Source of the DNA: Streptomyces sp. SID12488
GTDB lineage: Bacteria; Actinomycetota; Actinomycetes; Streptomycetales; Streptomycetaceae
Assembly (NCBI RefSeq): GCF_010548275.1
Contig: NZ_JAAGLT010000031.1
Span: forward strand, 52,116 to 116,115
Direction: 5' to 3'
DNA: 64,000 nucleotides
Made by a program: the position numbers and the translations under genes. This document shows positions 35,101-42,169 of the stretch, piece by piece. Within the stretch, counting starts at the first letter, position 1, and each line of letters starts with the position of its first letter. The notes below the pieces were generated by a model that worked only from the letters and a program-made list of their open reading frames with translations, was not told the DNA's origin and did no database searches.

Positions 35101-36174
35101 GTCCCCTTCACGTCCGACGACTTCGACCTGGACCGGATCCCCGACCATCTCCGTGTCACCTTCCGGATCGTCGACGAGCGGCGCCGCAAACTGGACGAGG
35201 ACAAGGACCTCGAGGTGCTGCGCCTCCGCCTCAAGCCGAAGGCGCGCCAGGCCATCTCCCAGGCCGCCGCGGCCACCGCGGAGCGCGCCGGCGGCGAGTC
35301 CCTGGAACGCACCGGCCTGACGGACTGGTCGATCGGCACCCTCACGCCGCTCTTCGAGACGCGCAGAGCCGGCCAGCCGGTGAGGGCCTACCCGGCGCTG
35401 GTCGACAACGGCGACACCGTCTCCGTACGCCTCTTCGACACCGAGGAGGAGCAGCGGCAGGCGATGTGGAAGGGCACCCGGCGGCTGATTCTGCGCAACA
35501 TCCCGGTCAATCCTGCGAAGTTCGCGTCCGAGAAGTTGAGCAATGCTCAGAAGCTCGCTCTGTCGTCGAATCCGCACGGTTCGATCCAGGCCCTGTTCGA
35601 CGACTGCGCGATGGCCGCGGCCGACAAACTGATCGCCGACTTCGGGGGCCCGGCGTGGGACGAGGAGTCGCACCGGAAGCTGTACGAGAAGGTGCGGGCG
35701 GAGATCGTCGACACGACGGTCCGTACGGTCAACCAGGTGCAGCAGGTGCTGGCCGCCTGGCAGGCCTGTGAGCGCCGCCTGAAGGGCGTACGCAGCGCCG
35801 TCCTCCTCCCGAACCTGACGGACGTACGGGGGCAGCTGGACGCCCTCGTACGGCCGGGCTTCGTGACCGCGACCGGGCTGCGGCGCCTGCCCGACCTGAT
35901 GCGCTACCTGGTCGCCGCGGACCGGCGTCTGCAGCAGATGCCCACCAACGTCCAGCGGGACACCGCCCGCATGGAGAAGGTGCACGAGATGCAGGACGAG
36001 TACGCGTGGCTGCTGGAGCAGTTGCCGCAGGGCCGGCCGGTGCCGTCGGCGGTACTGGACATCCGCTGGATGATCGAGGAACTCCGCGTCAGCTACTTCG
36101 CCCACGCGCTGGGCACGGCGTACCCGGTGTCGGACAAGCGGATCGTGAAGGCGATCGACGCGCAGGCCCCGTAA
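32158..36174 (+). CDS. hrpA: ATP-dependent RNA helicase HrpA
   Basis: A 1338-residue protein, the full length expected for bacterial HrpA. It has GETGSGKTTQ (about residues 103 to 112), the DEAH box in IIIDEAHERSLN (near 202), SATID and the helicase C-terminal and OB-fold domains. The C-terminal third is the DUF3418 region typical of HrpA. It unwinds RNA, probably on ribosomes stalled on mRNA. ATG 32158 lies 84 bp after the small membrane gene. A long antisense open frame opposite it is a GC-rich shadow. Confidence 0.95.
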   Translation: MSTHPASAPGAPALGDLAPRLTELSLRDAHRLGRRLEGARRIRKPEARSAVIAEIEAEVAKAELRMAERRSRVPAVSYPEQLPVSQKKDEIAAAIRDHQVVIVAGETGSGKTTQIPKICVELGRGVRGMIGHTQPRRIAARTVAERIADELDTPLGEAVGWKVRFTDQVNQDATVIKLMTDGILLAEIQTDRELRAYDTIIIDEAHERSLNIDFLLGYLAQLLPQRPDLKVVITSATIDPERFSRHFGDAPIVEVSGRTYPVEVRYRPLLEEDSEDSDRDQITAICDAVEELQSEGKGDILVFLSGEREIRDTADAITKRNYRFTEVLPLYARLSHAEQHRVFQQHTGRRIVLATNVAETSLTVPGIKYVIDPGFARISRYSHRTKVQRLPIEAISQASANQRKGRCGRTSDGICIRLYSEDDFESRVEFTDAEILRTNLASVILQMTAAGLGEIEKFPFIDPPDHRNIRDGVQLLQELNALDPTEKDPRKRLTDTGRKLAQLPVDPRLARMVLEADKNGCVREVMVIAAALSIQDPRERPVEKQAQADQQHARFKDETSDFLALLNLWRYVREQQKERGSSSFRRMCKQEYLNFLRIREWQDIYTQLRTVARQMGIHPNEDDAPEQSVHVSLLAGLLSHIGMKDVPKTTTSGTGASTSTGDSARNTSGKNEYVGARNAKFAIFPGSALFKKPPRFVMSAELVETSRLWARVNARIEPEWVEPLAEHLLKRTYSEPHWEKDQAAVMAYEKVTLYGVPIVAQRKVNYGRIDPEASRELFIRNALVEGDWRTHHKFFADNRRLLTEVEELEHRARRRDILVDDETLFDFYDERVPEHVVSGAHFDSWWKQKKTEEPELLDFERAMLINERAGDVSKDDYPDAWHQGPLKFRVTYQFEPGADADGVTVHIPLQVLNQVTDENFDWQIPGLREELVTELIRSLPKPIRRNYVPAPNFAQRFLATATPLQEPLTVTMARELRRMVGVPFTSDDFDLDRIPDHLRVTFRIVDERRRKLDEDKDLEVLRLRLKPKARQAISQAAAATAERAGGESLERTGLTDWSIGTLTPLFETRRAGQPVRAYPALVDNGDTVSVRLFDTEEEQRQAMWKGTRRLILRNIPVNPAKFASEKLSNAQKLALSSNPHGSIQALFDDCAMAAADKLIADFGGPAWDEESHRKLYEKVRAEIVDTTVRTVNQVQQVLAAWQACERRLKGVRSAVLLPNLTDVRGQLDALVRPGFVTATGLRRLPDLMRYLVAADRRLQQMPTNVQRDTARMEKVHEMQDEYAWLLEQLPQGRPVPSAVLDIRWMIEELRVSYFAHALGTAYPVSDKRIVKAIDAQAP

Positions 36175-36268
36175 CGGCCTCCGCACGTTGGGTGAGTTCG
36201 CCCCCGGGCTCCCCCTCCTGTACAGTCTCGTTTCGCAGCACAGCGCAACATCAAGTGCCGCGAAACCT

Positions 36269-36343
36269 GGTCCTGTGGAGCAGTTTGGAGTGCTCGCCAC
36301 CCTGTCAAGGTGGAGGCCGCGGGTTCAAATCCCGTCAGGACCG
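36269..36343 (+). tRNA. tRNA-Asp (anticodon GUC), copy 2
   Basis: A 75-nt tRNA identical to copy 1 at 31428. A possible -10 (TACAGT) lies upstream at about 36221. A terminator follows at 36355. Confidence 0.95.
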
Positions 36344-36354
36344 CAGTGAAGGAC

Positions 36355-36386
36355 AAGGCCCGCATCCGGCGACGGACGCGGGCCTT
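36355..36386 (+). terminator. Terminator after tRNA-Asp copy 2
   Basis: AAGGCCCGC pairs with GCGGGCCTT with an inner TCC/GGA pair; a T-run follows. Confidence 0.8.
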
Positions 36387-36414
36387 TCTCGTACTGCATC
36401 ACGGCCTCCGACGC

Positions 36415-36494
36415 GCTCGTCAGCCTGTCAAGGTGGAGGCCGCTCCCGCGGCGGAGCCGCAATCCGATGCAGCAAATCCCGTCAGGACCGCAGT
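36415..36494 (+). pseudogene. Broken tRNA-Asp 3' half with a palindromic insert
   Basis: From the anticodon arm to beyond the 3' end this stretch copies the adjacent tRNA-Asp. GCTCGTCAGCCTGTCAAGG matches the intact gene with two mismatches, and AAATCCCGTCAGGACCGCAG matches exactly. The GGGTTC of the T-arm is replaced by a 30-base insert starting TCCCGCGGCGGAGCCGC that contains GCTCC/GGAGC inverted ends. The 5' half is missing, so it cannot fold as a tRNA. It looks like a leftover of integration at, or duplication of, the tRNA end. Confidence 0.75.
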
Positions 36495-36509
36495 AGAAGC
36501 AGTAAGAAA

Positions 36510-36545
36510 CGAGAGGGCCCGAGTCTCACGACTCGGGCCCTCTCG
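36510..36545 (+). terminator. Terminator after the tRNA-Asp remnant
   Basis: CGAGAGGGCCCGAGT pairs with ACTCGGGCCCTCTCG over a short loop, a 15-bp stem. It follows the broken tRNA copy, mirroring the intact tRNA-terminator unit just upstream. Confidence 0.75.
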
Positions 36546-36631
36546 CGTTGTCGCCGTATTGACGGCACCGCCCTCCCCCGGTACCCAGAGAGCAGGGCCT
36601 CGATGCCCTGTCCCCCTTCCGGAGGTGGCGT

Positions 36632-36871
36632 ATGGCGGCGACCGTGCGACGGCACGAGACACGCGCTCTGCTTCGGGCACACCTGTCGGCCGCCAGCAGC
36701 TACCCGCATCTCACGCGACACTGTCCGATCTGCCACCGGTTACAGAGGCTCGTCATGGAGCGCTGCACCGAGACCGACGGAGACACCGACGCGGAGAGCC
36801 GGACCGAGACCGGGGCCGAGACCGGAACCGGGACCGACGAGACACCGGGTGCCAACAGCAGTTCCCTCTAG
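36632..36871 (+). CDS. DUF6274-like small protein with CxxC
   Basis: A 79-residue protein from ATG 36632 with CCGGAGGTGG upstream. The N-terminal half is helical and basic (RRHETRALLRAHLSAASSY) with HCPICHRLQRL, which could bind zinc with its His and Cys residues. The C-terminal half is Thr/Glu/Gly repeats (TETGAETGTGTDET). I recall this as the DUF6274 type found near bldC in streptomycetes. Function is unknown. Confidence 0.68.
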   Translation: MAATVRRHETRALLRAHLSAASSYPHLTRHCPICHRLQRLVMERCTETDGDTDAESRTETGAETGTGTDETPGANSSSL

Positions 36872-37086
36872 CACTTGTGGCGCATCGTCAACAAGGCGCG
36901 TGCAGTGTGACGGGTGTCACCGCATGAGTTTTCAAAATGTGGGTTCTTACCGGTCTCCTACAACTGGTCAATTTAATATGTGCAATTGCACCAGCCTCAG
37001 CAGGCTCCCACAGCGGATCCGACAGCCCTCCCCAGACTCCAACAAGCTCGCTCACAGCACCCCGTGCCACCCCCGGTTGCGGGCAC
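36872..37086. other. Intergenic region between DUF6274-like gene and bldC terminator
   Basis: About 215 bp with lower GC than the surroundings, including a patch near 36950 to 36990 containing TTAATATGTGCAATTGCACC. A small inverted repeat GTGACGGGTGTCAC lies at 36907. No gene is convincing here. Confidence 0.5.
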
Positions 37087-37127
37087 AAAAAAAGATCGCG
37101 CTGGACCCGGCGGAGTCCAGCGCGATC
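37087..37127 (-). terminator. Intrinsic terminator of bldC
   Basis: On the minus strand a 13-bp perfect stem (GATCGCGCTGGAC with GTCCAGCGCGATC, 8-base loop) is followed by a run of seven T. This is unusually classical for Streptomyces. It stands about 190 bases downstream of the bldC stop, giving a long 3' untranslated region. Confidence 0.88.
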
Positions 37128-37315
37128 TCTACGACGCGCCCTTGAAGCTGTGGAACTGGTGGAACTGCCTTGGGTATGGGGCCTGTTGGGGCAGGACCCG
37201 CGTCGCTTGAAGCTGTTGGTGATCAAACAGGTGACTCTGGTGACTCTGGTGTTGCGAGCCGGACAACTCGGCCGATAGTTGGGGGACCTGCCGGTTTGTC
37301 CGACTATTCAGTTGG

Positions 37316-37522
37316 TCAGGCCTCGGTGCGCTGCTGCGGAATGCCCGCAAGCAGGGCGCGGACCTCGGCCTCGCGGTATCGGCGGTGTCCGCCGAGCGTG
37401 CGAATGGATGTGAGCTTGCCGGCCTTCGCCCACCGCGTCACCGTCTTGGGGTCAACACGGAACATGGTGGCGACCTCAGCCGGGGTCAGCAGCGGCTCGG
37501 CATCAGGGGTGCGAGCGGTCAT
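37316..37522 (-). CDS. bldC: Developmental regulator BldC
   Basis: A 68-residue MerR-like DNA-binding protein, identical in layout to known BldC: MTARTPDAEPLLTPAEVATM, then FRVDPKTVTRWAKAGKL and TLGGHRRYREAEVRALL. It lacks the MerR effector domain and binds AT-rich direct repeats to delay sporulation. GAGGAGG lies upstream of ATG 37522. The 190-base 3' region and the classical terminator follow. The 524 bp upstream hold no gene. Confidence 0.97.
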   Translation of the reverse strand: MTARTPDAEPLLTPAEVATMFRVDPKTVTRWAKAGKLTSIRTLGGHRRYREAEVRALLAGIPQQRTEA

Positions 37523-38046
37523 GAGCGGCCTCCTCGGGAGAACCGAACCTTCTCGGTTCATTCCTCTAAATTCTGCACCTTGACCCGCGTTGCCCGAAAT
37601 GGCGGATGCGGGTCGAGTCGGTTATAGGACGAACGGCTTGTCCTCGGCACTACAACTACACCATCTGTCCAACCGCGTAGGCCAAACCGATGGAATTGCC
37701 CTCCCAGGTGTCCATCGGCGACGGAAGCCAATGGACCATGCCATAGCGGACAGTCACGCCACTGTGACGATCAGTCACAGTGGCATGCAGGAGTCACGAG
37801 ACCCCCCATAGCGTGCAATGCTGAGATTCCACCCATAGCTGGGCAGATAGAGCCTCCCCCGGACTCCTTGTCCTATTTTGGCACGAGGAGGGGCAAGGGA
37901 CGCAAGCCACCTGTACGTGCGGTCCGTCACGCTTGACACAAACGCCCGGATCGGGACCTACGTCCCACGGCAGCTCCAAGAGCGTCCCACAAAATTGGAA
38001 CTCACGTTCCAGGGAGTCCTTTTTTGACGAACTGTCAGTTAAACCG
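37523..38046. promoter_or_regulatory. bldC upstream region with an inverted repeat
   Basis: This 524-bp gap carries the bldC promoter(s). At 37758 to 37784 GCCACTGTGAC pairs perfectly with GTCACAGTGGC over a 5-base spacer, 236 bp upstream of the bldC start. It could be an operator or the terminator of the upstream gene, which ends at 38047. A second small dyad (TTGGAAC/GTTCCA) is near 37997. No coding region is convincing. Confidence 0.55.
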
Positions 38047-38898
38047 TCAGTTCGCCGAGCGCCGGTCCCGCACCGCGCGCCACCGCTCCATGAGCCGCGC
38101 GTACGCCTCCCCGGCCGCCTCGCCGTCCCCGTCGCGCAGCGCCTCGATCCCCGCGGCCACGTCCGCGGCCGAGTGGTCGCCTGCCAGATCACCGGCCGGC
38201 AGCACATGCACCAGCCCGCCGTAGTCCAGCTCGACCAGTGACCGCGGGTGGAACTCCTCCAGCCAGCGCCCCACGTCCAGCAGCCCGTCGATCAGCGGCC
38301 CCTCGTCGAGGGTGTCCCGCAGGGTCCGCAGCCCGCGCGCCACACGCCGCCGCGCCTGCACCATCGGCGTCCGGTAGCGCAGCACGGGCGCCGCGCCCCC
38401 ATCGGCTCCCGAGCCCTTGTCGTACTCGCGCTCCTCGTCGGTGACGAGCACGAACCAGTCCAGCGGCACCTCCCAGGTCGCCGTCCGGATCCAGGGGCGG
38501 GCGTCCGGATTCCGGGACAGCCAGCGCTCGTAGTCCTGGGCGGCCTGGTGGCGTACGAGGGGCGGCAGGACGGCGTCCAGGACCGGGACGGGCAGTTCCT
38601 CCCCCAGCGCGCCCAGCGCCTGCCAGCCGCGCAGCCGGGTGCGCCAGGGACAGACGTACAGCACACCCCCGGCCTCGGCCACGAACGCGTCGGCGCTCTC
38701 CTGCACCGGCACGGCGACCGGCGGGGTCGGCAGCAAGTCGGCCAGGGAGCGCCGCAGTTCGTCCTGGTACGAGGGCCGGTCGGGCCGTCGGGCGTAGCGC
38801 GCCCAGTGGCTTCGCTCCGGCTCCGGGAAGGCCGCCAGCGGCTCGTAGACACGCAAGTAGGACGCGTACGGGACGATCACCGCGGACACCTTGGGCAC
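38047..38898 (-). CDS. Conserved hypothetical protein
   Basis: A 283-residue protein from GTG 38898 with GGGAGGGAG upstream. It starts PKVSAVIVPYASYLRVYEPLAAF, is rich in Arg and Trp, and has no signal peptide or membrane helix. Genes of this type lie between valine dehydrogenase and bldC in streptomycetes. It is divergent from the dehydrogenase gene. I do not recognise a catalytic motif; function unknown. Confidence 0.8.
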   Translation of the reverse strand: MPKVSAVIVPYASYLRVYEPLAAFPEPERSHWARYARRPDRPSYQDELRRSLADLLPTPPVAVPVQESADAFVAEAGGVLYVCPWRTRLRGWQALGALGEELPVPVLDAVLPPLVRHQAAQDYERWLSRNPDARPWIRTATWEVPLDWFVLVTDEEREYDKGSGADGGAAPVLRYRTPMVQARRRVARGLRTLRDTLDEGPLIDGLLDVGRWLEEFHPRSLVELDYGGLVHVLPAGDLAGDHSAADVAAGIEALRDGDGEAAGEAYARLMERWRAVRDRRSAN

Positions 38899-39140
38899 GC
38901 CTGCTCCCTCCCCCCTGGACGACCAGGAAAACCCGTACAACCAGCGGAACCGGCACACAGCAGCACGGGAAAATTATGCAAACCGTCGTACGGTCCCACA
39001 TCACCGGTGGGTGATCCTTGGCACTGCGGGGACGGTTGGCATACGCGGGCCGGGGAGGAGCTTTACTCTCATGCCCACGGAGGCCCGCCACCCGTACGGG
39101 CTCCGGCCCCGACCGCCGCTACTTCCCTGGAGTCACCACA

Positions 39141-40241
39141 GTGACCGACGTAACCGGCGCGCCTGCTGATGTACTGCACACCCTGTTCCACTCGGAGCAG
39201 GGGGGTCATGAGCAAGTCGTGCTCTGCCAGGACCGGGCCACCGGTCTCAAGGCCGTGATCGCCATCCACTCCACCGCCCTGGGCCCCGCGCTCGGCGGTA
39301 CGCGCTTCTACCCGTACGCGAGCGAGGCGGAGGCCGTCGCCGACGCGCTGAACCTCGCGCGCGGGATGTCGTACAAGAACGCCATGGCCGGTCTCGACCA
39401 CGGCGGCGGCAAAGCCGTCATCATCGGCGACCCCGACATCGTCAAGAGCGAGGAACTCCTCCTCGCGTACGGCCGGTTCGTGGCCTCGCTCGGCGGGCGG
39501 TACGTCACCGCGTGCGACGTCGGTACGTATGTGGCCGACATGGACGTGGTCGCGCGCGAGTGCCGCTGGACGACCGGACGGTCCCCGGAGAACGGCGGCG
39601 CCGGCGACTCGTCGGTCCTGACCGCCTTCGGCGTCTACCAGGGCATGCGGGCGAGCGCCCAGCACCTGTGGGGCGACCCGTCGCTGCGCGGACGCCTGGT
39701 CGGCGTCGCGGGCGTCGGCAAGGTCGGGCACCACCTGGTGCGGCATCTGCGCGAGGACGGCGCCGAGGTCGTGATCACGGACGTACGGGAGGACGCTGTA
39801 AGTCGGATTCTGGCCACGCACCCGGACGGCGGGGTCACGGCCGTCGCCGACACCGCCGCGCTGATCCGGACCGAGGGACTGGACATCTACGCGCCCTGCG
39901 CGCTGGGCGGAGCGCTCAGCGACGCGACCCTGCCCGTGCTGACCGCCAAGGTGGTGTGCGGGGCGGCCAACAACCAGCTCTCGCACCCGGGCGTCGAGAA
40001 GGACCTCGCGGACCGCGGGATCCTCTACGCGCCCGACTACGTCGTGAACGCCGGTGGCGTGATCCAGGTGGCCGACGAGCTGCACGGGTTCGACTTCGAG
40101 CGGTGCAAGGCGAAGGCCGCGAAGATCTACGACACCACGCTGGCCATATTCGCACGTGCGAAGGAAGACGGTATTCCGCCGGCCGCCGCGGCCGACCGGA
40201 TCGCCGAGCAGCGCATGGCGGAGGCCCGCCGGAGCCGGTAG
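39141..40241 (+). CDS. vdh: Leucine/valine dehydrogenase (Glu/Leu/Phe/Val dehydrogenase)
   Basis: A 366-residue protein close to the length of Streptomyces valine dehydrogenase. GTG 39141 has CTGGAGTC upstream. The signature MSYKNAMAGLDHGGGKAVI has the two family lysines at residues 79 and 91; the second is in the GGGK motif. The Rossmann dinucleotide loop is GVAGVGKVGHHL. It oxidatively deaminates branched-chain amino acids to keto acids that feed macrolide precursors. Its place by bldC agrees with known Streptomyces order. Confidence 0.95.
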   Translation: MTDVTGAPADVLHTLFHSEQGGHEQVVLCQDRATGLKAVIAIHSTALGPALGGTRFYPYASEAEAVADALNLARGMSYKNAMAGLDHGGGKAVIIGDPDIVKSEELLLAYGRFVASLGGRYVTACDVGTYVADMDVVARECRWTTGRSPENGGAGDSSVLTAFGVYQGMRASAQHLWGDPSLRGRLVGVAGVGKVGHHLVRHLREDGAEVVITDVREDAVSRILATHPDGGVTAVADTAALIRTEGLDIYAPCALGGALSDATLPVLTAKVVCGAANNQLSHPGVEKDLADRGILYAPDYVVNAGGVIQVADELHGFDFERCKAKAAKIYDTTLAIFARAKEDGIPPAAAADRIAEQRMAEARRSR

Positions 40242-40529
40242 TCCGAGGCAGCGCGGAGGTACCTGTCGGCGGGGTGTTGGAGAGAACTCTCACCCCCGTC
40301 GGCGGGTCGGCCGCCAAGAAGTGGTTAAAATCGGGGTTGACCAGCAAGGACAGGGCACCTCGCGGGTTCTGGGCACGGGCACGTCCTGCGGGCGACGTAC
40401 CGTATGGGCGCGGGCTCAGGTACCGTGGAGGCCCTACGGACCGGTCTCTCCACGGAGAGCCCGTTCCAGAACATGAACGGGTGTCAAGACTCTGGGGCCA
40501 CCGAGCCCCGTATCCGAGGGGGTCGAGCC
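40242..40529. promoter_or_regulatory. Region upstream of the DUF3073 gene
   Basis: 288 bp without a gene. A TTGACC box at about 40336 could be a -35. An inverted repeat CTCTCCACGGAGAG lies at about 40447. The region probably holds the DUF3073 promoter. Confidence 0.35.
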
Positions 40530-40796
40530 ATGGGGCGCGGCCGGGCAAAGGCCAAGCAGACGAAGGTCGCCCGCCAGCTGAAGTACAGCAGCGGCGGGAC
40601 TGACCTCTCGCGTCTGGCCAATGAGCTGGGCGCTTCGACTTCGAGCCAGCCGCCGAATGGCGAGCCGTTCGAGGACGACGACGAGGAAGAAGACGACCCG
40701 TACGCCCAGTACGCGGATCGGTACAACGACGACGATGAGGACGAGGACGATCAGTCCTCAGGTTCCGCGTCGTCGCAACAACGCCGTGGGGCTTGA
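40530..40796 (+). CDS. DUF3073 family protein
   Basis: An 88-residue protein beginning MGRGRAKAKQTKVARQLKYS, the family hallmark, followed by a strongly acidic stretch (FEDDDEEEDDPYAQYADRY; NDDDEDEDDQ). It is small, conserved across actinobacteria and of unknown role. It lies beside vdh. GAGGGGGTCGAG precedes ATG 40530. Confidence 0.93.
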   Translation: MGRGRAKAKQTKVARQLKYSSGGTDLSRLANELGASTSSQPPNGEPFEDDDEEEDDPYAQYADRYNDDDEDEDDQSSGSASSQQRRGA

Positions 40797-40862
40797 CGTC
40801 TTACGTCTGCTGCGGCGCGCTGAACAGGTTGCACGTTTCCTGTAGGGCATCAGCTGCACCTC

Positions 40863-40896
40863 ACCCGGTCGGGCGGTCAAACGCCGGACCGGGTTT
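40863..40896 (+). terminator. Terminator after DUF3073
   Basis: ACCCGGTC pairs with GACCGGGT with an inner GGCG/CGCC pair, followed by TTTCG. Confidence 0.75.
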
Positions 40897-40959
40897 CGTG
40901 CGTTGCCGTTCCACTTGGGTTGGGCGGGGGCGCCTAGTAGCTCGGGGGCTGGTGTTGTT

Positions 40960-41034
40960 TGGCGGGTGCGGGTGCGTTGTGGCTGGTCGCGCCGTTCCCC
41001 GCGCCCCTCGGCGGCGGCTGCGCCCGCCGCCTTG
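40960..41034. repeat. Dispersed Streptomyces intergenic repeat (candidate)
   Basis: The segment contains GGGTGCGGGTGCGTTGTGGC and GCGCCGTTCCCCGCGCCCCT, which I recognise as a common Streptomyces intergenic repetitive element. It lies between the DUF3073 terminator and the purM stop. Copy number in the genome cannot be checked here. Confidence 0.5.
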
Positions 41035-41037
41035 CCG

Positions 41038-42117
41038 TCAGGCTCGGGTGTAGTCGCCTACCAGCTCCGCGCCTGTCGCGTGGTTGGCGCGGTCGGTGAT
41101 CTCGCCGGCCACCCAGGCGTCTACGCCTCGGTCCGCCAGGGTGGCGAGGGCCACGTCCGCCGAGTCCTCCGGGACGATCGCGATCATGCCGACGCCCATG
41201 TTCAGCGTCTTCTCCAGCTCCAGGCGTTCGACGGAACCCGTCTTCCCGACGAGGTCGAAGACCGGGTCCGGGGTCCAGGTGGAGCGGTCGACGATCGCGT
41301 GCAGGCTGTCCGGAATCACCCGGGCCAGGTTGGCGGCCAGCCCGCCACCGGTGACGTGCGAGTAGGCGTGCACGTCGGTGGTGCGGGTGAGGGCCAGGCA
41401 GTCCAGCGAGTAGATCTTGGTGGGGACGAGGAGTTCCTCGCCGAGGGTGCGCCCGAACTCCTCGATGTGCTTGTCCAGGGCCAGTCCGCCCTGCTTCAGG
41501 AGCACATGCCGCACGAGCGAGTACCCGTTCGAGTGAAGCCCGGAGGACGCCATGGCGATCACCGCGTCACCCGTACGGATACGATCCGCGCCGAGCAGCC
41601 GGTCGGCCTCCACGACGCCCGTACCGGCGCCGGCGACATCGAAGTCGTCCGGACCGAGCAGACCCGGGTGTTCGGCCGTCTCGCCGCCGACCAGAGCGCA
41701 TCCGGCCAGCACGCAGCCCTCGGCGATGCCCTTGACGATCGCGGCGACACGCTCGGGGTGGACCTTGCCGACGCAGATGTAGTCGGTCATGAACAGCGGT
41801 TCGGCGCCGCACACCACGATGTCGTCCATGACCATGGCGACCAGGTCGTGGCCGATGGTGTCGTACACGCCGAGCTGCCGGGCGATGTCGACCTTCGTGC
41901 CGACGCCGTCGGTCGCGGAGGCGAGCAGCGGGCGCTCGAAGCGCTTGAGGGCGGAGGCGTCGAAGAGGCCGGCGAACCCGCCGAGGCCGCCGAGGACCTC
42001 GGGGCGCTGCGTCTTCTTCACCCACTCCTTCATCAGCTCGACGGCGCGGTCGCCCGCTTCGATGTCGACGCCGGCGGCCGCGTAGGAAGCGCCGGAAGCG
42101 CCAGTGGTCTCAGACAT
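41038..42117 (-). CDS. purM: Phosphoribosylformylglycinamidine cyclo-ligase (AIR synthase)
   Basis: A 359-residue protein. Signature segments are ASATDGVGTKVDIA, VVCGAEPLFMTDYI and MASSGLHSNGYSLVR, giving the AIRS fold. It makes AIR from FGAM and ATP in de novo purine synthesis. It follows purF on the same strand with a 52-bp gap, so both are probably one transcript. A candidate dispersed repeat lies just beyond its stop. Confidence 0.97.
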   Translation of the reverse strand: MSETTGASGASYAAAGVDIEAGDRAVELMKEWVKKTQRPEVLGGLGGFAGLFDASALKRFERPLLASATDGVGTKVDIARQLGVYDTIGHDLVAMVMDDIVVCGAEPLFMTDYICVGKVHPERVAAIVKGIAEGCVLAGCALVGGETAEHPGLLGPDDFDVAGAGTGVVEADRLLGADRIRTGDAVIAMASSGLHSNGYSLVRHVLLKQGGLALDKHIEEFGRTLGEELLVPTKIYSLDCLALTRTTDVHAYSHVTGGGLAANLARVIPDSLHAIVDRSTWTPDPVFDLVGKTGSVERLELEKTLNMGVGMIAIVPEDSADVALATLADRGVDAWVAGEITDRANHATGAELVGDYTRA

Positions 42118-42169
42118 GAGGGTGAGAACTTTCGTGTCGTACTGCTCGTGGAGCAGGTTTTACGGCTGC

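Noticed and set aside
31753..36300. Very long open frame (1515 codons) antisense to hrpA
   Set aside because: Protein is low-complexity Arg/Asp/Leu/Val-rich, and lies fully opposite a conserved helicase; a GC-rich shadow frame.
37590..37811. 73-codon rightward frame upstream of bldC
   Set aside because: No ribosome binding site, no family resemblance, and it crosses the inverted repeat.
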